A stretch of DNA of 64,000 nucleotides, taken from NCBI GenBank assembly GCA_021432635.1, contig MU270018.1, forward strand, positions 441,579 to 505,578, in the 5' to 3' direction. The position numbers and the translations under genes are program-made. Source of the stretch: Thozetella sp. PMI_491 (Eukaryota > Ascomycota > Sordariomycetes > Chaetosphaeriales > Chaetosphaeriaceae). Below are positions 12,364 to 22,912 of the stretch, piece after piece (within the stretch, counting starts at the first letter, position 1; each line of letters begins with the position of its first letter). Under the pieces are notes generated by a model. That model worked only from the letters and a program-made list of their open reading frames with translations, did not search any database and was not told the DNA's origin.

Positions 12364-12370
12364 TATAAAG
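12364..12370 (+). promoter_or_regulatory. TATA-like box of CDC26 gene
   Basis: TATAAAG, ~138 bp upstream of the ATG at 12502. The distance allows a start site ~30 bp downstream and a ~100-nt leader. Confidence 0.4.
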
Positions 12371-12501
12371 CAGCTATTTCCAGAAACCATATCACTCAAA
12401 TCATAGTCTTATCGACGACCAACAAATCCCTACCCTAGCCCGGACAACTCTTGCACGCCCTCACCCGGAAGCGCCCAACACCCCGCCCTTCACCCGTCAA
12501 T

Positions 12502-13179
12502 ATGCTCCGTCGCCCCATCACCGTCCTCTCCATCACGGCCGAGGACGTTGCTGACTTCGAGGACCGCCGCGCCGAGCGCCTCGAGGCGCAACAGGCCATG
12601 CGCCGCGGTGGCCCCGCAGACCAGGCCGCTATGCTACGCGACCCTCGTCTGCACCGAATCACGCAGGGTGCTCATCCAGGACAGCCTGCGCGAGGCCACG
12701 CCGCTGGCTGGGAGTACGACTCCGCCGAGGAGGACGAGGGCCTCGAGTTTGAGGAGCAGGAATACGACGAGGATGACGAGGATGAGCAGGACGAGCAGCA
12801 GCTCCGCCGCACGATCCTCCCCCCGCGCGGTCAACCCATGCTGCATCACCAACAGGTCGTTGGTAGCTCCGCTGCGAGCTACGCCGGTAACGACGGTCGC
12901 ATGGATATTGACCTGGCTCCCAATCGTGAGAACGTGCGCGCTACACCCGTCGCCGCCGGTGCGCCCGTGACGCCGGGTGCCCCAGGAGGTCCTGAGCAGA
13001 ACGTGAACCCCAACGCCCGCGTTGCGCCTTCACCTTCTGACCCACCAGGAGATCCACGCGCGCGGATTCGTGTCGGCCGGCCGCGTCCTACACGGGAAGA
13101 GCGCATTGGAATTGCTCCCCCGGCTCCGGAGCGCCGACGGCGTCCACCTGGCCAAGGGCAGCAGCAGGGAGGAGCCTAG
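12502..13179 (+). CDS. CDC26: Anaphase-promoting complex subunit CDC26
   Basis: Single-exon gene, 225 aa. The N-terminus MLRRPITVLSITAEDVADFE matches the CDC26 pattern (human form begins [20 protein letters not shown]), which inserts into the TPR groove of APC6/Cdc16 and stabilises it. Near the C-terminus TREERIGIAPPAP matches the second conserved block (DRIGYKP in animals). In between is a long acidic (EEDEGLEFEEQEYDEDDED) and Pro/Ala/Gly-rich linker, so the protein is well over twice the ~85 aa of animal CDC26. The start is chosen because the conserved N-terminus must be exposed; an in-frame upstream Met at 12451 would add 17 residues of Pro-rich sequence. Role (known for the family): part of the ubiquitin ligase driving mitotic exit. 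Confidence 0.85.
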   Translation: MLRRPITVLSITAEDVADFEDRRAERLEAQQAMRRGGPADQAAMLRDPRLHRITQGAHPGQPARGHAAGWEYDSAEEDEGLEFEEQEYDEDDEDEQDEQQLRRTILPPRGQPMLHHQQVVGSSAASYAGNDGRMDIDLAPNRENVRATPVAAGAPVTPGAPGGPEQNVNPNARVAPSPSDPPGDPRARIRVGRPRPTREERIGIAPPAPERRRRPPGQGQQQGGA

Positions 13180-14428
13180 TTTCGGGTCCAATCTTTGCTA
13201 CCGAGCAGGTCTACAATCGACTAGAACAAGGCGCCGGAGAGCATTCATGGATGTCAGAAAACGTGTCGGAATATACTGGCCAGATGCAGTCTGGACACGA
13301 GCCCTGGAAGCCATGGCCTCGTGGGATTGGCAAGCTGCTTGGCCACGGAAGAACAGAAGTTGGGCAAGCTCATGCCAGCAAATTGTGCCCGCTCACTGGC
13401 CACAGGTTGCTACTTTGCCCCCTCCCCTCCCAAACAGTGGCCGAGCCATGAGCGCTTGTGCCTCGATATGGCACAGCGTGAAGCCGCTCTACAGCTCGCC
13501 CAGCCCTTGCCCTGGTTGGGATAGTGTGGCTGGTGTTGATTCTACATCTTCGGCTTCACAGCAGGAATAAGTGGGGCATCTCTCTAAATTACTGCTTAGG
13601 AGAACAAGGCAATGTGAGGGTGAATATATGTATCTTTTCCACAGGATCGTCGTCGAGAAGCTTTCTTTACTTCAGAAGGTTTTTCCATTATAGATGCCCT
13701 GTACTCCATACTGGACAGCATCATTCACTATCAGACCTCGATAGAACCTCCCTCCCGAGGAGGCAATAAATAAGACAATGAGCACTTAGTGGAGTAAGAG
13801 AGCCTTCGTTGCTGCCGTCACGAGTATCCTCTGTATTCTCCCTTCCGTCCTCGCTACCCTTTGCTGATGTCTCAATGTTCTTCATTTGCCTTCCACAATT
13901 GGTGTGTGCCTTTGCTGCCGCCAACTGCCTCCTTGATCACTTCCATATCACCCAAGCTTGGCGTTGTTCCAATCTTGGGGGTCTTTTACTCTCTCTTCAT
14001 CTCTTCATCCTTGGAAGCCTATTCCTCCTAGCCACCATGGACGATGTATACTATTACAGCCAAGCATGTCGTACAACTACCGCATTGTAACCTCCAAAAC
14101 GCCATGCTATAATGCTCCCTTTACGTTGGGGAGAAAGGGACATAGAGAGAAATTGGCAGGACAGCCAGTGTAAGTTCTGGTTTGTCTACGCCCCTGAGAA
14201 CTTGGCTACCAACCCGGCAAACGAGGTCAGAGAGTTGATTGACCACCAATCAAGAACTCCTTCAACCGTCCAACGGGCATGCCTTCTTCCTGCTATCCCC
14301 TGGGTGAACTCTTCGCCGCCTAAGCCACCCGATTCCGGGTTCGGTACACATGCCACCCGCGTGCTAGTTCTCCCAATGGGCAGAGCTTAAGATAGTAGGC
14401 GGTGCTGCTCTTGAGTTGGAGAGTGGGG
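13180..14428. other. Convergent intergenic region, CDC26 / TAF2
   Basis: Contains the two 3' ends. Scattered short ORFs in several frames have no family resemblance, and no RNA gene was recognised. Confidence 0.5.
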
Positions 14429-17400
14429 TCAAGGATTGGAGGATGGTGGTGGCCGATGGACGCTGATAGGAGTCTTGGGTTTTATTTTAAGAGTGATTTT
14501 GCGCGAAAGTGTCGGCTTGGCCGGCAGCGCAGCTGTGCCATTCGGCGTACTTGTGGCCGGGGCGGGAGCAGCGGACGGGGTAGAAGAAGGCAGCGGCTTC
14601 CGTGCCTTCGGTGCCGGCGTGGTGCCCGGCACCGAGGCCGTCTTGGCCTGGGACTGGGAGCTGGAGCCGGGTGTGCCTGGAGCAGGAGATGAGTCGGGAA
14701 ACGAGGGACCATTCCTCTGGATGGGCGTGGCGACGATGGTGGACGAAGTGGCCTTCGCAGTCGAGGCCTGGGCGCGGATGGCCTGGAGAGTTGCAGGCTT
14801 GAGCCTATCCCACGCTTTGAATCGCAGCTTGACCACCTTCCTTGCGGGCCCCGTCTTTGGCTTCTTGGGTCGCCCACCTTCGGCCGGATCGTCGCTTTTG
14901 CGCTTCTTTGGAAGCTTAGGACGCTTCGCCTCGCCAGAGGGGGAGGCCGTGGCTGGGGTGGTTGGGACTATTATTGACAGGGCCGGCGTAGCGACGGCAG
15001 CCGCGGCGGTGGCGGCGACAGGAGTGGCGCTGGAAGTTGGCCGCACAGGTTGTACCGATATAGAATCGGCGGCAACCTTCGGTAGAGGAGGAGCCGAAGT
15101 CGCAACCGGCGAAGCGACGAGCGCTGAGTTGATGAGCGAAATCGACGACTGCCGCACCAGAGGCGAGGGAGTCGAAGGGCCACCGTTGGTTGAGGCAGCG
15201 CTGATGGACGGCCTTGAGATCTTGATCTTCTTAGGCTCTGGCGGCTTGATCTCCGGCGCAGGCGGTTCGGGTTCTGGGGGCGCGATATACTTGGTCTTGG
15301 GGGCCGTCTTAAAGAAGGAAGAAAACTGCACCCATAGCTGCTTCTTCTTGCTAGTAGAAGCGGGCTTCGTGCTGACCGGCGATGGGACCCGCTCGACCTT
15401 CCACCTCCTAGGGTAGTTGAACGTCACGAGGAACTCGTCTTCTGGGCCGAACATAGCGGAGCAGAGCTCCATAATCTGCTGCTTCTCCTTAAGACCAATT
15501 GTGTCCGAGTTGAAGGCCTTCCAGATCTCATTCTTGAGCTCTGCGTTGCCTTTGAGCTCCTCCTTGAGAGCGGCGAGCGATGATGTTATGTCTGTGTGGC
15601 GGACAGCATCGCGTTTCTTGGCTTCAATGATGGCGTCGCCTTGCTCGATGATGAGGCCGTCGTTGTCCTCCTCGACTGCCGCTGGCGGGGCGTCCTGCTG
15701 TGCAGGCTTGTGGTCTCCGAGTGCAATGGCTGCAATGCCTCGCGAAAACACCTTGAAGAGGCGGTCCCGGACGAATGGAGAACTGTCCGTGGTCATGTAG
15801 GTCAGGAGCAGCTTCAAGATCACTGGCCTCGAGATCATGCCTAGCTCGACGAGGCACTCGAAAGCCTTGAGGCGCACCAAGTCCAGGTTCTCGTCTTGTA
15901 GGTACTGTACGAAGTCGATGATGGAGATAGGAATGACACGCGCCTTCATCAACCGCATTTTGCAGTCCAACACGGTCGTAGTCCAGACATTTTGATAAGT
16001 CAGCGTCCACTCGTCCATACGGCGGTACTTGTCGATTTCGTCGATGGCCTTCTCCAGGAACCGTTTGAATTCGAGGTCATCGTCGTCGTCGATCTTGAGG
16101 CTGTCAATGAGGATATGATCCGGATCGGGGGTCTCTGGGATCAACGACGTGGTCAGGGCCTCGAGGAGCCTGGATATGAAGACTTGATCCGAGTAGACAT
16201 TGGTCGAGTTGTCGTTGAAGAGAAGCAGATCAAGCAGGAAATTCCTCGCTCGTTTTGAGCATCTGCCTCTCTCCCTTGTGCGGGCGATCGCGGCCGGGAT
16301 AGCGCACTGGATGCTGTACTGGGCCTTGTCGGAGAAGTCGTTGGGGGAGGGAGGAAACGTCTCGACGTTCTTGGTCACCACCTTGTCGCAGAAGAAGTGC
16401 CGGTACATCAAGATAAGCTGCGCCAGGCCGATGTAGTTCAGGTCCGATGTGGCATGCTTAGGGAGATCTTGGGCAGCCATGGCCCGGATCCCATGGTAGT
16501 ATCGGCGGTCAAAGAGCGTCCTCGTTTCGATGGTGGCCGCCATATCGTGGCGGCTGCCCCTCAGGAGGTACAGCATAGCATCCTGGTGCGCAACGACATC
16601 CTTGTCCTGCTGCAGCTGCGCCAAGTACATGTACCCTGGCATATCGGTTGAGAGGTCGCAGAGCCATTCAAAGTTGCAGTCGAAACGAATCCACTCGTAG
16701 GACTCTTGGTCCATGGCATTCTGCATCTCTGGCGACCAGTCTCTCAAGCCCCAGTCGGTTTCGTCCTGACCCGACGTGAGAACATCACCAAACGAGTTGA
16801 AAAAGACTACGTCGTCGTCGGCGATATCTTTGTTCCCCGGGTTGCTTGACTGGTTTGCCCCGTCCCTCCTCTTGGTCCGCTTGAGTCGTTTGTACTTCGT
16901 ATTGTACGCAATCGACCAGTTGGTGCCGTCTTTGTCGTCTTCACGAATTTCGAGGTAGTGCTCATAAGGTGTACCGTCGGCCTCGTGAATACGGACCGTA
17001 AACGGCCCAGTAAATAAAGACTGTACCTCTCCGGCATAGACGCCGTGAATCTCCTCCTGAAATTCCCTCCAGAATTCCTCCTTCGTCAGGGACTGTGGCT
17101 GCTTAGCGAGCAGAGATCCTTGCAGCTGGCTAATTGCAATGTCGACGTTCAAGTTCTTCTTGTTGAATCTCTGCTTGACTGAGAGCCGAGGGCATCCAGC
17201 ACCCATCACCCACTGCTTCCAGAACTCCTCGGTGCGGTATTGGCTCTTCTTCTCGCAGATTCTGCGGAAGTCGTCGGCAGTGATCGAAGTGATGAGCGGG
17301 CCAACCTCAGTGTTTGCCTTCATGACGAGCTGCGAGACCACACGAGTGACACCGGTGGATCCAGTGAACTTGGACATCCGCTGATCGAGGATGAAGAGGA

Positions 17401-19000
17401 CCAGAGGGGCCTTAAGGGACATAAAATCCATCTCAAACTCTCCGAGGTGGAGGTGGTTTCCGAGATCTTGAATCGAAGGTCGACCGATGTCGATCTCTAC
17501 CAGTTTGTCCGAGAGAGTCTTGAGATGAAATTTGTACCAGTTGGTACCACAGATCGTCTTCATGAAGAGATCAGCCATGAACCACTGGATGCCCACCACG
17601 AGCCAAGTGTCTGACCGCTGGTTGGGTACGATGTGGATGCCGATATATTGGCTCGCCAGCGCGTGGACCAGCTTTCTGGTGTTCTCGATCTCAAACTCGA
17701 TGATGTCCTCCGGATAGAGAAGGCGGGAGCTGCAGAATGACATCGAGTTGACCGCCACTGTGTCGGTCACCATGTCGTCGACGAAACAAATTTTATAGCT
17801 CTCAAAGGGATACCGCCCAAACTCGAGGGCAAAGTAGTCGGCGGCGGCCACGACGGGTTGGCACGCAATGCGAACCTCGTCACCACGGCCTGGCAGGCAG
17901 TAACCGTGAATCTTGGCAGCGTTAGCTCCTAGCTTCTCGTCTGCTTCCTCAGTCCGGAACTCCGACCACAGGTCGATATGCTCGAATGGCCCGATGGCAA
18001 ATCCGATCTGGTGAGCAGCCGTGTTATCGCACTCGAATGTCATGATCTTCTTCTTCTCGTCTAGAGGATCGATCTGCTCCCCCGTCAGATTGCCAGAGCA
18101 AATCACTGTCATCTCCATGAGCTTATCCTCCTCGGCTAGCTCGTGTCGTGGCTGGATTGGTGCGTCGTCTCCATGTTTCCTCTTGCGACTGCCACCTTCG
18201 AGGCCATTTAGTTCCGGCTGTGTCGCCAAGCGCTGCTCGAAGGCGTCGCCCAGCGTTCGAGGGCATTTAATGGAGACCTTCCACATGCATCGGGAGCTAG
18301 GGTCGTCAATGCAAGGGAAGATGCAAGAGGCCGTGCCGGGCTCGACTGAGTGACGGGTATAAACGTGGGGGTAGCGCATATCGCCGTCGTCCAGTCCGAC
18401 GAAGTGAAGGCCGTCGCGGATCTTCTTTGACCGAAACGGGATGGAGATCTTAACACCCGGTTGCTCGTCCGGAAGCTTCCCGTTGGCTTCAGCCTTGCCT
18501 GCTTTGATCTTCAACGGTCGTCGCGCATCATCCTTGGCCATGCTCTCCGGACGCAGTGACACCTTGATCGAGCGGTCCGCGGGAACACAGCCCAGGCCGT
18601 CCTTCTCTCGTACTGTTATTGGCACATCGGGCCGCTGCTCGGGAAGCAAAGGACGCATCCAGCTCTTAATACTATGATGCTGATGCGCACCCAGCTGCCA
18701 CTGTTGAGGAATGTCCATGCGGTCGTACGGGTCGCTGAAAGTGGCAGTCGTCTTGAGGCCGTCGACCGTGACGTTGCCAAGGTCTATGTCACATTGACGA
18801 GAATCTATGGCTACTTCTTCCAGGTCGTTAACCATGGGAAATATGTAGAAGGTGACGGTTCCGTTGATGCTTTTGTTGCGAAAGTCGAAGTCGAGCTCGA
18901 CCTCTTGGTTTACGACGGCAAACCGTTGGCAAGCTGCGAGATACTCTGCCACCGCGCCGCCCTGCTCGGGCGCCGGGTGTCCGGGCGCCTCTCCCGGCAT
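14429..19000 (-). CDS. TAF2: Transcription initiation factor TFIID subunit TAF2
   Basis: Uninterrupted ORF of 1523 aa. Residues ~20-600 form an M1-aminopeptidase-like fold: RFAVVNQEVELDFDF at the start, YTRHSVEPGTASCIFPCID, GRYPFESYKICFVDD and SMSFCSSRLLYP. The zinc-peptidase HEXXH is replaced by HALAS (445-449, in TRKLVHALASQYIG), as expected for TAF2, a catalytically dead relative that helps TFIID contact core-promoter initiator DNA. A long helical-repeat region follows (LDLVRLKAFECLVELGMIS, TTDSSPFVRDRLFKVF). The last ~300 residues are Pro/Ser/Ala/Lys-rich and disordered, with several basic patches (PKKRKSDD). Length and layout fit fungal TAF2. Large antisense ORFs inside it are shadows. 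Confidence 0.95.
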   Translation of the reverse strand: MPGEAPGHPAPEQGGAVAEYLAACQRFAVVNQEVELDFDFRNKSINGTVTFYIFPMVNDLEEVAIDSRQCDIDLGNVTVDGLKTTATFSDPYDRMDIPQQWQLGAHQHHSIKSWMRPLLPEQRPDVPITVREKDGLGCVPADRSIKVSLRPESMAKDDARRPLKIKAGKAEANGKLPDEQPGVKISIPFRSKKIRDGLHFVGLDDGDMRYPHVYTRHSVEPGTASCIFPCIDDPSSRCMWKVSIKCPRTLGDAFEQRLATQPELNGLEGGSRKRKHGDDAPIQPRHELAEEDKLMEMTVICSGNLTGEQIDPLDEKKKIMTFECDNTAAHQIGFAIGPFEHIDLWSEFRTEEADEKLGANAAKIHGYCLPGRGDEVRIACQPVVAAADYFALEFGRYPFESYKICFVDDMVTDTVAVNSMSFCSSRLLYPEDIIEFEIENTRKLVHALASQYIGIHIVPNQRSDTWLVVGIQWFMADLFMKTICGTNWYKFHLKTLSDKLVEIDIGRPSIQDLGNHLHLGEFEMDFMSLKAPLVLFILDQRMSKFTGSTGVTRVVSQLVMKANTEVGPLITSITADDFRRICEKKSQYRTEEFWKQWVMGAGCPRLSVKQRFNKKNLNVDIAISQLQGSLLAKQPQSLTKEEFWREFQEEIHGVYAGEVQSLFTGPFTVRIHEADGTPYEHYLEIREDDKDGTNWSIAYNTKYKRLKRTKRRDGANQSSNPGNKDIADDDVVFFNSFGDVLTSGQDETDWGLRDWSPEMQNAMDQESYEWIRFDCNFEWLCDLSTDMPGYMYLAQLQQDKDVVAHQDAMLYLLRGSRHDMAATIETRTLFDRRYYHGIRAMAAQDLPKHATSDLNYIGLAQLILMYRHFFCDKVVTKNVETFPPSPNDFSDKAQYSIQCAIPAAIARTRERGRCSKRARNFLLDLLLFNDNSTNVYSDQVFISRLLEALTTSLIPETPDPDHILIDSLKIDDDDDLEFKRFLEKAIDEIDKYRRMDEWTLTYQNVWTTTVLDCKMRLMKARVIPISIIDFVQYLQDENLDLVRLKAFECLVELGMISRPVILKLLLTYMTTDSSPFVRDRLFKVFSRGIAAIALGDHKPAQQDAPPAAVEEDNDGLIIEQGDAIIEAKKRDAVRHTDITSSLAALKEELKGNAELKNEIWKAFNSDTIGLKEKQQIMELCSAMFGPEDEFLVTFNYPRRWKVERVPSPVSTKPASTSKKKQLWVQFSSFFKTAPKTKYIAPPEPEPPAPEIKPPEPKKIKISRPSISAASTNGGPSTPSPLVRQSSISLINSALVASPVATSAPPLPKVAADSISVQPVRPTSSATPVAATAAAAVATPALSIIVPTTPATASPSGEAKRPKLPKKRKSDDPAEGGRPKKPKTGPARKVVKLRFKAWDRLKPATLQAIRAQASTAKATSSTIVATPIQRNGPSFPDSSPAPGTPGSSSQSQAKTASVPGTTPAPKARKPLPSSTPSAAPAPATSTPNGTAALPAKPTLSRKITLKIKPKTPISVHRPPPSSNP

Positions 19001-20168
19001 CTTGCTGCGTCGATACGCCCTCAGCGCAAAAATAACTAGTGATGGATTCAGTCGAGCCGTCAGGAGCGGGCAGTCTCGTGGGTAGCGCCGATTTCGCAGC
19101 TGATCGCGAGCGGGGAGAAGGCCGAGGAGAGTCGCGTGATCGCAGGATGAAATCCACCGAGGATAGGGACCAAATCAGTCATGGATCTTCAGCGAGCGGC
19201 GTGTTTGGCCATCAGCGATATCAGCGATGGACGGGGTTGGCTCTGCGACGGTCACTGCGGCATCGCAGCAAGTAAGCGGAGGGGAAAGGTCAAGGCGAGA
19301 ACGCGAGGCCGGTTCTGGAAGTGAATCGCGGGGGGGTTAATATCATCTGGCTAGGCCAGAATGAAGCCTCAAACCTCCCCAATCACTTGGGTAGCGAGCG
19401 AAGGCAGAGAGAGAGTGGCGAGTGTGGGAGGAGGCGGGTGTGTGAACCAGAGCTGGAAGGGCCGTGGCTCAATCCCGAGTTTCGTGTCCTCCTCCAGCCT
19501 GGGCGGGTCGCCCAACGAAACTCAGTGCGCGCGGCCGATTCCTCCGCAACAGAAAGTATAAATTTCAAAGTTGAATAGAGCGCGAGGACCCAGGCGATTC
19601 GCGATATGGTGGTAGGGTCGTGGCGGGCAGCTGGCGGGCGCAAAGCGAGGCGCTTTGTGATGCCTGGTCGAAGAGCTCTCGCAATCACACTGGAGCAAGC
19701 GCGCCGACAAGTGGATCCGCCTGCCGCGTTCCTGGTGGGTCGGTTTTTCGGCAAATAGGCGCGACAGACGCGCTCAGACGCGGTGATGTCACAGCGAGCC
19801 CAAAGAAAATCCAGAATGCTCTTAGAATCCCGACGGTCTCACACAACCGCCGGCTCGCCAGAGCGAGAGAATGCATTGTACCACCTGGTTCTTTCGTCAT
19901 CTATCGAAGGGCCGTAAGGCTCGAGGCTCAATGCTAGCCTACGCAGCGTTGGTGCTAAGGGGGTTTCACAGTTATAGCCGGGACCTTCTCCAAATGTCTC
20001 ATTTAGAAGCGCGCAACCGCTGGTAACATGTTCCTTGCCGCGCTACTAACCCTCCATCATGTAACCATCCTAAGCGTAGTGATCCCATACCCATACAAGC
20101 CCTAACCGCTGCCAATACTCGCCCCAATGTGTTCATTACACGGCCGAGTTGTCTTATCCTCCCGACAC
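19001..20168. other. Intergenic region upstream of TAF2, downstream of SAS4-like gene
   Basis: Holds the TAF2 promoter/leader and the 3' end of the next minus-strand gene. No convincing gene, tRNA or repeat was seen. Confidence 0.5.
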
Positions 20169-21991
20169 TCATTTCATGCCCCTCCGCTCCCGTCGCTTCC
20201 TTCTATCGCGCACCTTTAGGGTATCGTCGCTCAGGTACTCCTCTGGCAGCTCAAAGTCTTTCTCTGCCACCTCGGGTATCGGTTGTCCAAAGGCCATTAC
20301 CGTGCGACCTTTCCGCCGCGACTGGCTCATGGCAGCATCCCGCAGGTACTTCTTGCTAAAGAACGAGGTGAACGACCTGGGCGGGTCGACCTCGGGATTA
20401 GCAGTACGGTGCGATGCTTTTGACTTGCTGAGCTTCGTCTTGGCCGCAGCGATGGCTTCCTCTCGGAGCTGCTTGGCAATAGAGGCATCAACGTCGCTAA
20501 GGTCGGGCGGTTCCGCCTCGCTCTGGCCGACGGCTTGTTCTTCGTCTGATGAACTTGCATCTTCGGCCTCACTGTCCTGGACCTCTTCTTCCTCGACTGC
20601 GCCTTCCCCCTCTACTCCCTTCCCTTCCTCCTCCTCCTCCTCTTCCTCTTCCTCTTCTTCCTCTTCTTCTCCTTCCTCTTCTTCTCCTTCCTCTTCTTCT
20701 CCTTCCTCTTCCTTCTCTTCATCCTCCTCCTCCTTCTCCTCTTCCTTTCCTACCTCTGCATCTTGCGCTTCGTCCTCCTTATCTGCATCAGCTTCGGCCT
20801 CGGCCTCAGCCGCGGCCGCCCGCTCCTTCTTGAGCCTAAGTCGTTTTTCCTCCTCAGCCCAGGCGCGGAACTTGCTGAGAATTACGTGGCAGCCCTTGAT
20901 GAAGTGCGCCCGAGCGGGCTCGAATTGCTTCTTCTTGCTCTCGGTGATGCCACTGACCCCCATGACCCTCAGCCAGTCATAGCCCTGAAGGCCTTCTAGC
21001 AGCCGGATAACCTGGTCCCTCTCATGCTGCGCCCGCCCTTTCTCGGCATTGCGGATCGACCGCTCCAATCGCTCCGCCTTCCTATGAGCAGGCTCGAACA
21101 CCGAGTCGGGCAGCGGGTCTTTGAGCGGCTTGGTGGTGTCGAGGAAGCTGAAATCAATCACCTGTGACTCCCACAGGTCGGTAAAGAGATTATCGCCATA
21201 TCCTCGCACAGGGTATGGATCGCTCCGGCGGGGTGGTTGGTCGTTTCGGGAGCTGGAGCCAGGGGGTGGGTACGTGGGTTTGTTGTCCGACGCGGGATCG
21301 GCCTTGCTCCTAATGACGATGGGGGTATCGAGGTTTAAGATATCTAAAAAGAGGCAAATCGCATTAGCAATTGGATTGCAGAACGCGTAAAACGATCGGG
21401 ATCGCGAAATAGAGCCTGCTCACGGTGTTCCTTCGGGTCGTTGCCAATGACCTCGTCGTAGTCGGGGAAGTAAGCAGCGAGCTCGCTCTTGAATCGGGTG
21501 CCCTCTTGAGACCGCAGCTTGCGGCCGCCCGGGTCCTTGCTATCGGCTGCACTGGGCTGCAATCGACTGAGCTCATGCTTCAAGCCGCTAGCAACTTTCT
21601 TTTGGTGTTTTGTTGGCTCCAGGGCTTGCGGTTCGGCGGTGTTGCTCGTCGGCCGGGCCCCGTTCGATTTGGTGACCGTGGCCGCCGCGTCGGGAGGGGC
21701 TGATTGTGTGGAGGGATTCGGTGGGTGCCTGGCGGCGGCGTGAGATCTCGCGTCGACGGATTGAGTCGCGGGCTTTGAGTGATGCGACGCCGGTCTCGCT
21801 GGGATCTCGACGGCGATTCTCGCTTTCTTGAATTTCAGGGCATCGAAGTCGTGCTGAATGGGCTCGAGGCGCCGCTTGAGGCGCGAATGTTGCTGGCTGG
21901 CGAGAATGTTCTGAGCACGCGCGTTCGCGATCGGATTCGAGTCGCGGAGGTGGCGAGCTTCAGCTCGCTGGTATCGAGAGGATGTTGTCAT
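20169..21991 (-). CDS. SAS complex subunit 4-like protein (Sas4 domain)
   Basis: complement(20169..21343, 21394..21991), 590 aa. In exon 1 FKSELAAYFPDYDEVIGND is a conserved element. After a 50-nt intron with a GCTAATG branch site the protein continues ILNLDTPIVIRSK. The Sas4 domain then spans ~250-370 with DNLFTDLWESQVIDFSFLD, AERLERSIRNAEKGRAQHE and GYDWLRVMGVSGITESKKKQ. A charged region follows: KEEEKEEEDEEKEEE and then an almost pure Glu run encoded at 20620-20750. The C-terminus is basic and keeps FTSFFSKKYLRDAA and AFGQPIPEVAEKDFELP. In yeast Sas4 works with the MYST acetyltransferase Sas2 in silencing and H4K16 acetylation. The role here is inferred from the domain; the donor GTTTTA is weak. 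Confidence 0.82.
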
Positions 21992-22912
21992 GTTTACACC
22001 AGAGGACAGTGAGCATTATCGTGCTCCATCCAGCTTTGTCGGGGAGAAATGGCGTTACAGAGTTGAGTCGAAATGTCGCTCCTCAAATGGGAGCTGGCCG
22101 TGCTCGGGTCCTTGAGAATTTGGTAGTGACAAATGGCGCTGGGATGACAGTGGACCACCGCCCATTGGAAGCTTTAAATGAGGGTAGCCTGGCGATTTCA
22201 ATGCACCGTCGTTCGCGCTTTTTGCTTGTTTTCCTTGAGCGAATCGATTTGGGGGGAGAAGAGTGAGTTTGCGCATCAATTGCATCGGCTTTTTCTTTTC
22301 TTTTCTGAGCCAGTCTCGTGGGCGGCCAAGTGCAAATTTTCTAAACAATGGGAAGCCGCGACCGGTCGGTAGGGACCACTATCCTTTAGGGGGGCTCAGC
22401 CTATTAATCATCCCCCTCATTCCCTAAGCTGGCTTCGGCCGCCGTCAATCACACACGAGCCCCAAGCGACGAAATCATTTAAGAAATGCCTGTTAGCTTA
22501 CTCCAAGACGTTCCTGTTTTTCTGATACAACTGCGGAACTGCTGTCTCGCGTCTTGGTTGGGAAATTCTTAGAACATCCATCTCAGCAGCGCCGGCGCAT
22601 TTGCGTTTCGACGCCCTAGGCTTAGCTTACGGAGGCTGGAGCTTCGCGAGTGGCTCTCTGTCCCTGCCCAGGTACCTACCGAGGTAGTGGCTAGGCACCT
22701 AAGGCAGTGTAGCGACTGACGAACTGCCCAAAAGCAGGTACGATGCAACTTAAGCCTGCGATAACGAAGTCCTAGCTTCACCGTCAAATCTCTACCTTTC
22801 TTACTTTAGGTACTTTGATCGAGCCGACTATTACCTCTTCGCACGGATAGTCGCGGTACTCAAGATGCATCATCTAATTTTTTTGTTATATTTCTAGGCT
22901 ATGTCTACGTTT
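21992..22912. other. Intergenic region between SAS4-like gene and RRP3
   Basis: Both flanking genes read leftward. The region contains the SAS4-like promoter and the 3' end of the helicase gene. No gene or repeat recognised. Confidence 0.5.

Larger units (their letters stand above)
11805..12501. other. Divergent promoter region, DUF1772 / CDC26
   Basis: Shared upstream region of two divergently transcribed genes. It has a TATA-like box facing each way (11927-11934 on minus, 12364-12370 on plus). No coding sequence is evident. Confidence 0.6.

Noticed and set aside
13809-14090. Hydrophobic 93-aa ORF as a small membrane protein
   Set aside because: Lies in the 3' flank between two convergent genes; composition reflects C/T-rich DNA and there is no homologous pattern.
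14436-15416. 326-aa plus-strand ORF
   Set aside because: Antisense shadow of the Ala/Pro-rich TAF2 tail; Gly/Ala-biased with no family sequence.
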